This document shows positions 1 to 10,900 of a DNA stretch of 62,000 bases, piece by piece (position 1 is the stretch's first letter; each line of letters starts with the position of its first letter). Below the pieces are notes generated by a model, which was given only the letters and a program-made list of their open reading frames with translations, ran no database searches and was not told the DNA's origin. This DNA is from Glandiceps talaboti (taxonomy: Eukaryota; Hemichordata; Enteropneusta; Spengelidae). The stretch lies in assembly GCF_964340395.1 (NCBI RefSeq), contig NC_135563.1, positions 10,837,151-10,899,150 on the forward strand, read 5' to 3'. The translations under genes and the position numbers were made by a program.

Positions 1-135
1 CTTTAATGGCCCGTCTTTAAATTTCGTCTGCAATGCGTCTCCAATTTCACATTCGTTTCCATAAACGAAAGCACAATCGATGTGGCGGTAACCGACGTTG
101 AGGGCAGTTTTCACGGCCTGGCCAACTTCCTTGCA
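1..135 (-). CDS. Aldo-keto reductase coding exon 2 (clipped by the window edge)
   Basis: Encodes [20 protein letters not shown] and on to ...TKFKDGPLK. It matches the aldo-keto reductase signature 1 at every defined position. The acceptor is TGTAG at 140-136. Whether the exon ends at base 1 or continues cannot be seen. Confidence 0.92.
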
Positions 136-767
136 CTACAGTGTAGCAGTACAAAATAAAGGAATGAAATCACAAAGGCAGAAACACAGATTTGATGTTG
201 AGAAATAAGTGAAAAATAAAGAACATGGAATTATCGATGTCACGTGACATGCCACAAACTTATACCATGCCTATCTCAATGCATCTTGAATGATCAAGGC
301 ACTGTGACTACGACACACATCTCTCGGTCAACTGTCTTGATTGAAACTCATATATCTTAGATCGCCCTCAAGTTATTTTATAGCAGAAAAAGTTGTTGAA
401 GGGTGCTTTGAAATAAAGACAACACATCTTCAAAAGCAAAATATTCAAAATATTCGAGACATGTTTGTGATAAGCCATGTGGTTAGAAACTTTAAACTAC
501 ACCGTGAATACAACAAGACACTCCATTGGCCAACGAGTTGTCGATCACAGCCAATCATGATTCAGTGTATGTTATACAGATCTAAATGTTTTTAGCTCAA
601 TGTTCAAAATATGCTGGTCTATTTAGATTATGGCCATAACCATGTACCACATAAGACAGCGGGAACATGGAATATATCGATGTCATTGCGATTTGCAATT
701 ATTAAAAATGACGAGTCTTTATATTGATATTAACAATATTTTGTCAATGTAATATATACATGTTTAT

Positions 768-807
<40 letters not shown>

Positions 808-3800
808 TGATTCTAAATAGACAGGCGGTATATGAAACATTTTAATACGCGTATGAATTTGTTTTAAAAAGTTCATTTCGTTGTGGCAGTTGGTCAACAT
901 TTGCAGATAGTATAAATTTGCCTGGTAAATGTACTACAATATAATACTACCAACGTAACTATATCCTAGTCTAAAGGTCACACCATGCAGACAGACTCTG
1001 AACTGTTTATTCTCGGTGTGCACCTCCTCGATCGATCTTATGGATTTCACCTTAAATACCGTTCATTTACATTATGATATCGACATCAACTCGAAAGGTT
1101 GTAAGCTAACCCCATGGAACAGGTTATAAATAGTAACGTGGGGCATGTCACGCTAAACTATATGTAATGTCTCTCCTAAATTGATAGATTGCCCAGCCGT
1201 GTTCAGTTATCCAAGCTTCGAAGGCGACGTGCAGGTATGTGTACAGGGGCGTAGCCTGACCAAATTGCCAAGAGGGGCAGAAATTTGTCTTGGTGCAACC
1301 ATGCATTTAAAATTTAGAAAAGTGCTAATTTACATAAATTTGCATGCAATTAACATAATATACATTTTAGCATACGCAATTAAATGTCATATGTAAGGTC
1401 AGAAACAGTAAAAAATGCTGGTCAACAGGTAACCTAACCCATCACATTTGATAAGTTGGTCGATTTCATTTTTTCACAATGCTTGACAAGGATAAAACAA
1501 ACTATATATAATGATAGCAACATATTTCAGGTCAAGTTTAGATAGAACTTATTCAGTCATCTTGATACTATCTCATGCAATTTGTCTGCATAGCTACAGT
1601 TAGGAAATGTACATAATTTACGGTTAAACAAATGGTGTAGTTTCTCTCACCCTCTCTTCTCAAAAAATGTTAAGTCCTGCCAATTGAAACTCAAGCATTG
1701 TTTTAGCCACCCATTCTGTCACCTACACTACGGTGGAGATATAAAATCATATGGTGCAATGATGCATTGGAAGAAGATAACTCCAAAGGTGAAAATAATA
1801 CAGTGTATGAGGCCATTTAGAGACAAAAAATATCAAAACATACACATAATACCAGAATTGAAACAATTATGTATGCATTACATATTATATGAAAGTGTAT
1901 TTTGTTGTGGCAAAGCTGAAAGATATTTTGCGGATGTGCACACGGTAAATAACTTCTCCCGAAGTTTAATTCGGTTCCTCAAAATCCCGAATAAAAAGCA
2001 AAACATTTCAAGACTTTCAGTTTTTTGATGCCCCAATGGTCGTAAACTTTTGTTCAATTCTTTTTAGTGCACATTGGATATTTAATCTCAATTCATGCTT
2101 GTATGCAACATGAGAGCCAAGTAAACCACTGTATAAGATATTATATAATTTGGAATAGACTCAAATGTATATTCTTTTTACATGTACTATTCAGAAAATA
2201 TAAAGAAATATCCTTAATTTTGAAAAAATGCGAAACCCACATGAGGATATATTGCCCATCACCAGAAAAAAACTATATGGGTAGGTGGAACAGCTTTTTC
2301 ATTTTTTCTGGCCTAATGTCGTATCTGTCAAAGTAGTTGCCGGAAAGATGTCACATTCAAAGGAAAAAAATGGATGTTGCTTTCTGAAATAAGTAACATA
2401 ACAAAATAATAATTTTCTTTACCCAACTCAAAAAAATGTTATGGCCTCGTTTATGTCGGAACCCAAGGTGAACTCACTGAATTCTCCTTGTCATTATCAT
2501 TATAATGGAAATTGAAGTTCAGATTTTGATGTCGAAGGTACAGCCACAGGGTAAAGGACCAATGATCAATTTTGTACTCGCGATTTTCCGGATTTCTGAT
2601 ATTATTTTCTGTACATTTCAAATAAAGTGTTATATACTGTTTCCTCTTACTGTTTTTTTCTATTTCCTATCTGATATCAATGTCTTATCTGAGTTTATCA
2701 GCTTTGCATTAATTAGTAGCTTGCTAGAACAAACTCACTATTTGCCCAAATTAACGCATTATACCGTGAGTGTAAACATCTACTGATACCACTAATGGTA
2801 ATACACCGTGTATTACCATTTAGTCGGATCAGTAGATGTTTACACTCACGGCATAATGCGCTAATTTGGGCAAATAGTGAGTTTGTTCTAGCAAGCTACT
2901 AATTAATGCAAAGCAGATAAACGCAGATAAGACATTGATAACAGGTAGAAAATAGAAAAAAAACAGTGAGAGGAAACAGTATTTAAAACTTTATTTGAAA
3001 TATACAGAAAATAATATTAGAGATCCGGAAAATCGCGAGTACAAAATTGATCATTGGTCCTTTACCCTGTGGTACAGCTCTGTTTACTAATTCAGTTCCA
3101 TTCTTTCCATAGCAAATCGTCGCTTCAAAATGAATTGCGCGCGCGGAATAACGCTAGTGTCAGTGTGCAATGAGATAATTATATCAAACGACATTAACCA
3201 AAGACAACGTCGAACACAATTATTGAAAGAAATATCTTCAAATAGTGGATCTTAAATTGCGTACCAAGTTTAATCGTTTTTCAGGGCCACCAAATTTTCC
3301 AAAAAGAGATCTGCCGTTTTATCTGTATGAAATGTTTTAATATAATAAGGATGAGATCGAGCGCATCTTCGGAATCACTGCATGCAGCATAGCAGGCGAC
3401 CTCACGTTGAACGACTTTTTCCGTCTTATTTTTTGAGTTTCATTCGCTGACAATATAATTGCGACTTGCTATCTTCAAATGAAGGAGACTTTCAAGACCA
3501 CTGTTACTCGCGGAAAATTTACAGTGCATGTGCGCACTTCGTTTGTACTTTCCCGCACAACGAATTTTTAATTTGCTGCAAAAAGTTACAATTTTTAACT
3601 GGACACATTTTAATTCAAAGTTAAGCCAGTGTACAATAGCGATATAAGATACATATTAGCGAGGAGTCAGTGTACAGTCACTTTAGTGAACTATTCATTT
3701 AAATCGCGCATGCTAGGAATCGTCACGTAAATAACGATTTTAATAGCATCGCTATGTATTCAAAAAGGAGCTTTTTTCTTTCTTTTTTGCAAAATCTCAG

Positions 3801-3934
3801 GGGGGGGGGGGTAGCTGCCCCCCTTGGCTAAGGTACTGGTGAATGATGCGATTGCAACACGTAATACTTACGTTGTACGTTCCAAAACCAATGAGAGGCA
3901 TTTGAGCACCAGTTGCAAGCTTTGCCGACATCAT
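1..3934 (-). CDS. Aldo-keto reductase family protein, N-terminal part (two exons, continues off the left edge)
   Basis: Aldo-keto reductases are NADPH-dependent (beta/alpha)8-barrel enzymes, usually cytosolic, that reduce aldehydes and ketones to alcohols. Two exons are visible on the minus strand: 3934-3872 and 135-1. Exon 1 gives 21 residues with the family N-terminal strand motif ([12 protein letters not shown]). Exon 2 gives 45 residues with the family signature [18 protein letters not shown], which contains the catalytic Asp (HID) and Tyr (VYGN). Both exon ends are phase 0, with a GTAAGT donor after 3872 and a TAG acceptor before 135. The start at 3934 is chosen because it has A at -3; an in-frame ATG at 3949 would add five residues. 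The other barrel strands and the C-terminal substrate loop lie outside the window, so substrate and subfamily cannot be assigned. The gene is divergent to the GMC oxidoreductase. Confidence 0.9.
770..806. repeat. (TG)n microsatellite
   Basis: Uninterrupted TG dinucleotide run of about 37 bp inside the aldo-keto reductase intron. Confidence 0.95.
2540..3075. mobile_element. Foldback (long inverted repeat) element
   Basis: The left arm (about 2540-2808) returns as its reverse complement at about 2809-3075. The turn is almost loop-free and centred on the palindrome around 2805-2818 (GGTAATACAC then GTGTATTACC). The arms are about 265 bp, differ by scattered substitutions and small indels, and share landmarks such as AACAAACTCACTATTTGCCC and its complement. 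No transposase frame is visible. It is either a non-autonomous foldback/MITE-type element or an inverted duplication. The open frame at 2505-2786 is a by-product of the arm sequence. Confidence 0.85.
3872..3934 (-). CDS. Aldo-keto reductase coding exon 1
   Basis: Encodes 21 residues ending ...[10 protein letters not shown], the first beta strand of the barrel. The donor GTAAGT follows directly at 3871-3866. Upstream in-frame sequence stays open to 3982, so the exact start codon is not fixed. Confidence 0.85.
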
Positions 3935-4401
3935 TGTTCGGTTGATCATAGACAGCGAGTACGCGTGTGGAGAGAGGGACACTTTTAACTTGTCAAGTTA
4001 CTACGTGAGGACGACACAACATTGCGCATTCTACTGCGCATTCAGCATGATTCTATATGTGTAACTATTGTTCGGGTTGCGGGCCACTGCAGGTTGCTGG
4101 TATGAAATGCACTGTCCATCATGATGGAATTGCTATTTTCGTCACAACGTATATGTAATGATATACGTGTGTGACATCGAATGTTGACACCGGTGTGTAT
4201 CAATGTTGTCGGCTTTAGGCGTCGGTACGGTCTCCTTATCGGAAATCAAAACACATACGATGAGTGTATGAAGTTCTTCCTGGGAAGAATATATCACCAC
4301 AATGAAGTTCCCGGGGGGGGGGGGGGTACAAGATAAATGCCATCCCGGCAATACACGCCTCCTACGTCGGCGTGTATTTACCCGGACGGCATTTATTACT
4401 T

Positions 4402-4703
4402 GTATACATACATACATACATACATACATACATACATACATACATACATACATACATACATACATACATACATACGTACGTACGTACATACATACGTACG
4501 TACATACATACATACATACATACATACATACATACATACAATGTACATACATATAACATACACACACACATACATACATACACATACACACATACACGCA
4601 CACACACACACGCACACACACATACATACATACATACATACATACATACATACATACATACATACATACATACATACATACATACATACATACATACATA
4701 CAT
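4402..4703. repeat. (CATA)n microsatellite, compound with (CA)n and (CGTA)n
   Basis: About 300 bp of tetranucleotide repeat interrupted by CGTA and CACACA segments. Because the unit is 4 bp, all frames stay open and produce long artefactual Tyr/His/Thr or Tyr/Val/Cys/Met reading frames on both strands. Confidence 0.97.
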
Positions 4704-5270
4704 TCCAGATTCGTTTCATATTTTCGTTTAAAAAACCCAAATGTCGTGGAAAATGTCACAGAGGTTGAACTGAGCTGTATAAGGAGTAAACAATTCATGA
4801 GATATTTATCAATTTCAATGACAGCGAAATATATGTGTATCTCACGTTAGCCAATGTTTTTGCAGTGTGGTCGCTTGTGGTTAATTTTGTATTTTGATGG
4901 CGGACGGTGGCTAATTTCAATACGACTATGTCTTAATTGCCTTACCTTGGTTATATCCTAGCCATAACAAGCTGTCTTTTCCTCTTTTACATGTATATAT
5001 TTCTTTAGTACAAAGGAAGGTGAGATGAAGATAATAGGCCTTATCTAGAACTATTGTTATTGTATGATCGGTGGGGTCTTTTCTGTTCAGATATATATTT
5101 ACTACATATATTGATAATTTCAATTTTCTGAAAAAAATGAAATATGTAGCTCAGTCATTATGGAAGAAATTTAAAATATTGGTACAGAGCATGCGCAGCG
5201 CGCACCTTGCTTATAAATCTGAATTTGCATTTAATCCAATATCGCGCACCGTAAGAGGGTTTAGGTTTAG

Positions 5271-5575
5271 GAATGACACCCTTAAGCTTTCTTACATTCA
5301 AATAGTTGAATGACACACTTTACACTATTTCAAGAAAGAGTGGACCGGATTGACAGCCGGCACTCAATAGCATAAGTGGAATGACACAGTACTAGTAATT
5401 TGAATGCTTTGACACAGAAATGACAGCACTTTAATACGTAAACAGTGGCATGACACCCTTTTCTATTTCTTAAGATGTAGAAGAAGGCTGTTTTTCCACT
5501 GTGTACATACTGTAAGTGCTGTCATTCGTTTTCTCTCATTCGAGTCGGTTGTCATCCGTTTTAGTGTCACCCCAT
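5271..5575 (+). promoter_or_regulatory. Cluster of TGACA motifs just upstream of the GMC oxidoreductase
   Basis: About ten TGACA or TGTCA pentamers fall in about 300 bp ending about 100 bp before the start codon. Several sit in a longer context such as GGAATGACACCC or GTGGCATGACACCC. In the first part they face forward; after about 5520 they are mostly reversed (CTGTCATTCG, GTTGTCATCCG, AGTGTCACCCC). TGACA is the core recognised by TALE homeodomain proteins of the MEIS/TGIF type. The cluster could equally be a decayed tandem repeat. Confidence 0.4.
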
Positions 5576-5673
5576 TCTGACCTCGCGTACTGTGTACTAT
5601 ATATTACATTTTAGAATTGCTAAACCCAAGAGTAAAGTTGTATTGTGCCCTGACCTCGCATGCCGTGTTTAAA

Positions 5674-5877
5674 ATGGCGACGGATAGCGAGAACACTTAC
5701 GACTATGTTATTATTGGAGCTGGTAGTGCGGGTTGTGTCCTCGCAAATCGGTTGTCTGAAAATGAAGACGTGAGTGTGTTGCTAGTAGAGGCTGGACCCG
5801 AAGACTCGAAACCTGAAATACATATACCTATACAGGCAGGCTCCTTACTACGTTCAGATATAGATTGGAAGTATAAG
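5674..5877 (+). CDS. GMC oxidoreductase exon 1
   Basis: 68 residues from an ATG in strong context (AAAATGG). Contains the Rossmann motif [20 protein letters not shown] and the acidic end of the second strand (LLVEAGP) that contacts the FAD ribose. Donor GTAGGC, phase 0. Confidence 0.95.
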
Positions 5878-6485
5878 GTAGGCCACGAACACTATTGGTG
5901 ACGAAAATTCTCCAGCATTTGTTCATTCGGTCGATATCCCATGATTGACAGTAGCAGTGATACCAGTCGCTACAACTCTTCAAAGTGAAATGTTTCCAAA
6001 GAAATTTATGTTGACATTTTTGTACGTTGTACCATTCTTGCAAACCAAAGTAATTTTTTCTGTTGATGCAAAGAAACGCAACTGTACGACGGGCAGTTTC
6101 TACTACACTACACCACACAATATTATACCATGCTATGTCACACTACACTATACTGCGCTATTATAACTACACTATGTGGTATCATCGGCCGAACGTGTAA
6201 ACATATATAGTTTGATAATTGCCTCGCGATTTGATACTTCAAGCAACATGGTGTACACATATAGGAAATACGTGTAACTGTATTTATTGATGTGCTTATA
6301 AATCTGCAGAGTGTTCCACAGAAGGATTCATGTCTTGCGTTGAAAGATCGTTCCTGCCTCTGGAACAGTGGAAAGGTATGATACATATCTAGCTATTATA
6401 ATGTATGTATGTATGTATGTATGTATGTATGTATGTATGTATGTATGTATGTATGTATGTATGTATGTATGTATGTATGTATGTA

Positions 6486-6520
<35 letters not shown>

Positions 6521-6968
6521 TTGTTTGTTTGTTTGTTTGTTTGTTTGTATGTATGTATGTATGTATGTATGTATGTATGTATGTATGTATGTATGTATGT
6601 ATGTATGTGTGTGTGTGTGTGTGTAATGCATGCATGCGTGTATGTATGCATGTATGCATGTATGTATGCGTGTATGCGTGTATGCATGTATACATGTATG
6701 TATGTATGTATGTATGTATGTATGTATGTATGTATGTATGTATGTATGTGTGTGTGTGTGCGTGCGTGCGTATGTATGTATGTATGTATGTATGTATGTA
6801 TGTATGTATGTATGTATGTATGTATGTACGTACGTATGTACGTATGTACGTATGTACGTATGTACGTATGTACGTACGTATGTACGTATGTATGTATGTA
6901 TGTATGTATGTATGTATGTATGTATGTATGTATGTATGTATGTATGTATGTATGTATGTATGTATGTA

Positions 6969-7001
<33 letters not shown>

Positions 7002-7939
7002 GTGTGTATGTATGTATGTATGTATGTATGTATGTATGTATGTATGTATGTATGTATGTATGTATGTATGTGTGTGTGTATGTATGCATATGTACTTATT
7101 ACATTATGAATGGAATGGGGATTTTCTGTTCCTTTATGAATTACCCAACAAACATGAAATTTACATTTAATTTAGAATTAACAGTTCAATTGAATATTTT
7201 ATCTTCTATTTTCTCCAAGGTTCTTGGTGGGTCCAGTTCTATCAATTTTATGCTTTACACTCGAGGATGCAAAGAAGACTATGATTCTTGGGCTAGGCTT
7301 GGAGCACAAGGGTGGAGCTATGACGATGTCCTGCCATATTTCATAAAATGTGAACATAATACAAAGTTAGTACTAGTAGTATTTTTGTGGCCGTTATCGT
7401 ATCAAATTCAGCTAAATGAGATTTATAACATTAGCTGATTAAAAGTCAATATGAGAAAAAGGTACTTCAATCGAAGGTCCTAGGGTGAGTATGTACATAC
7501 GTACACTGCAGCCACACCAGTAACAAACAGACTTATCAGTTTAAAGTTCATGATTTGAAAGGAAAGGGTACTTCAACCCAAGGTCCTAGGGTGAGTACAT
7601 GTACACACGTACACTGCAGCCACAGAAGTAACAAAGTTCAAAGTTAGTAGTACAAAGCTAAATCTCTCAGAAAAGCGGTGAAATCCAAACACTTCACAGA
7701 ATAAGTTTAACAATTGCTACAAAGTTATTCTTTTTTTCCAAGTTCACATTTGCTGTGTATCCTTAGTCTGCACTTAGACCATCCAACTTGTTTTTTTAAA
7801 GCGTTGTACGTCTGACAGCTACAATATTTTTTGCAGTGAAGAGTATTTGAAGAGTGATGTCCACAGCAAGGAAGGACCGTTAGCAGTTACAGATATCTTA
7901 CCGAGATGCAAGTTTGCTGAGATGCTTGTTAAAGCCGGT

Positions 7940-7992
<53 letters not shown>

Positions 7993-10900
7993 AAAATACG
8001 GAACTTGTCTCAAAATTAGTCAGTTTGAATAGGCCATTACAGACTGTAAATAAGAAATTGAGAATACAGGGCCTCGCTCAAATTGGGGGTATCATCACCT
8101 CATATTATCGTTTCTTAAGAACTTTGTTCCTTGTATTTTGTAGAAGTGTAAATCAGGGAAGTTTTCGTATTGTTCAGACATCGAGGAAAGCAAGCCAGGC
8201 ACCCGAGTCTGAAACGTCTTCCAGATGGAAGGGTGTAAATTTCAGACATATGTAATAAAATGCTATTCTGAATAGTTAAAACTGAGCATGGTCAACTTTC
8301 CTCAGGACTTGTTGGTTATAAAAGAATGACAGGCTGTCTCTGTGATATTCTAATTATATTAGCACAAATTGAAACAACCTTTTGAAGTGAATTCTTATTT
8401 TTGGACCAAAATGATGAAAACCAACAGATAAAGGACAAGGTCAAAATACTTTCTGTCTTTTTTTTGTCTTTTTTTTAAACGTTTGATAAATAGGGATAAG
8501 ATCGCGCGACCTAAATAGAACTTTTCTGATTCGATGTAAAATTTGCAGGTAGGACAACGTGATTAATTGATGTGAACAATACGTCACAGCTAGACAGGTA
8601 GAGAGATACAGAAGTAGATGGATGGTGGGCCACGTAGATAGGTGTGTTGGTAGAGAGGTTTGTTGATTGATAGTGAATAGGTAGTACCGGTATGTAGGGT
8701 GGTGGTGGTGGTGGTGGTGGTGGTGGTGGTGGGGGTGTGTGTGTGTATGTCGGTAGTTAGATGGGTGGGTAGGTAGGTAGGTGGCGTAGGTGAATGCGTT
8801 GATTAGACAAACTGTTGAATGCAAAAAATCATTAGTGGATGCTAATGTATCAAAACAGAGACCATACAAGTAAACTAGGAATGTTATTTGTTTTCTTTTC
8901 ATAGCCGAGGAGGTAGGGTATGCCATTAAGGACTTGAACGATTTCAACAATACGGTAAGTAATGAACCCTTTCATGTCCATTTGAACATTGACGGCAGGC
9001 TACTTGTTGTTGCTCGTACGTTTCCTTGACAATGCTGGTCATGCATCAGTGTACTAGAAAAACGAAACAGTCGATAGAAAGCCGCAATATATAATATTTG
9101 TAATGATTTTTCCTGTTATATATGATACATTTCTTTCTTTCATTGAGTGGCCATGGATTGTATGAGAATCCGGAATCGAATCGATGGGGGGGGGGGGGGG
9201 GTGTATTCCCATAAAAAGGTATACAGGTATTCGGCTCAAATGGGTCACTTTTTCACGACAAAATCAAAAAACATGGGTCGGCTTTTCATCTGAAACTTGG
9301 CTATTCATAGGGTCGATAACATAGGAAACGTCTGACTCTTCAAGCCAATGGTTTAGACCACTCTGATTAAAATCCAATGTAGTGTACACAATGCGATTTC
9401 TTTTTTAGCTGTTATGTTCACTGATGACGTTTGTTGTTTTGTGAGCGCCCGTTACATATATGGTATTGTGTCAGAAATATCTCAGAGGATGGTCTGAGGA
9501 TGTATGTAACAGGGACGTATACACGTCTCTGATGTAACTGACCGTACCTTCGTAATAATCCCCAAATTGCACTTCCTATATCGAGTGATCCATTCTAAGA
9601 CTTGCAATGCTATAAGTCTCTATAATTGCATACTTTCTGGTATTACCCCCAGTCATTCCCGTCGTTCGTCAGTTTGTGGGCGTTACCTCTTCATTACCAC
9701 TCCCCTTTCTTTCTAAGAATCTGAATTATTTTGATTGACCTTGATTTTTCCTAAGATTACAAGTAACTTTACAGAATTCTCCCCACAGGATTGTTTTAAC
9801 TTCACTCAAGGAAATATAATTGATGGTAAACGTGACAGCAGCGCCCATGCATATCTGACACCAGCCGTTAAAGCAAGAAAAAATTTAACAATCTGGACTA
9901 ACACTTGTGTGACAAAGGTAAGTTGATAGATAGAAATTAGTATATGTAACACTCTCCGGCCAAATAACAAAACGGGTTTCTCAAATAATCCGCCATTACC
10001 AGACCATTAGCGGCCGACACTAAACATTTTGTTTTAAGTTCGAAAAGGTAAAATGGTTAGTATTTACTGCTATTGCCGTGTAAATTTAAACTTGCGTTTA
10101 CATTAAACATAAAAAAGTGACAATTTAAAATTGTCATTCTAAAGTCAATTTTTTTATTAAAAAAAAAGTCCCTTTGCAGAGAAATCACGTCTCTTCAGAA
10201 TGTAGTTGAATCTATACAGTACAGTCTGCATATTGTGTTCGTCTAAATCATATATTATTGTCTTCGTGTACTTTGTTTATACATTCACCAAATTGTCACT
10301 GGCAGAAGTATTGTGACCAACGAGTATCTTATCTTAGGGTTGAAGCAATTTGTCAAAAACGAAAAATAGAAGAAAACAATAAAATAAAATTCAGACCTTC
10401 CTCCCATACTTTCTGAAGGCATATCAAACATTTGTCTTACTATTTATGGAAGTAGTATCATTGTTAGTGACGATAGTTTCTTTTGGTTTGATTTGCGATG
10501 TGTCATATATATTTTTACGTTCGCTTATATAAACTTTTACTATATGGTTTTAGGTTTCACTCATAAAATGTCATGGAATACATGTATCATTATGGGGCAC
10601 ATATGTTTCTCTTTCCTTCCCTTCCCTTTAATTTCCCGATAAAGCCTTTCTCTAAGTTTTCCCAGTTTGTATACGATTCTGTTCGCGATTATTATGTGCA
10701 ATTTTTAAACAGATTTTATTCGAAGACAAGACGGCAAAAACAATGAAATTCGTCCAAGGCGAAACCGAAGGTGAAGTGAAGATATGTAAAGAACTGATTT
10801 TGTCCGCTGGGGCGATCGCATCTCCTAAGGTACACTTTGCTTGTTTGTTTGATTGTTTTCTACGGAATCTATGCGGCTTTATTTTCTAAATAGTGAGTTA

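Larger units (their letters stand above)
136..3871 (-). other. Aldo-keto reductase intron 1
   Basis: A 3.7-kb intron. It holds a (TG)n run at 770-806, a 535-bp foldback at 2540-3075 and a 12-G run at 3800-3811. No other coding exon of the reductase is needed, because exons 1 and 2 join in phase and give the expected family spacing. A short plus-strand stretch at 1186-1234 has splice-like ends but no recognisable protein. Confidence 0.8.
3935..5673. promoter_or_regulatory. Divergent intergenic region between the aldo-keto reductase and GMC oxidoreductase genes
   Basis: About 1.7 kb separates the two start codons, so both promoters should lie here (first exons could extend into it as 5' UTR). 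It holds a 14-G run at 4313-4326, the (CATA)n array at 4402-4703 and a TGACA-rich block at 5271-5575. No clear TATA box was identified for either gene. Confidence 0.6.

Noticed and set aside
6328-7438. Long open frames of Met-Tyr-Val-Cys or His-Thr-Tyr-Ile repeats on both strands (also 4142-4798 and 12915-13601).
   Set aside because: They are translations of (ATGT)n/(CATA)n microsatellites, open in all frames because the unit is 4 bp. Only 7220-7365 inside the first one is real (GMC exon 3).
8441-8950. 169-residue minus-strand frame with a poly-His stretch.
   Set aside because: The His run is (GGT)n read in reverse, and the frame overlaps the real plus-strand exon 5 at 8905-8954.
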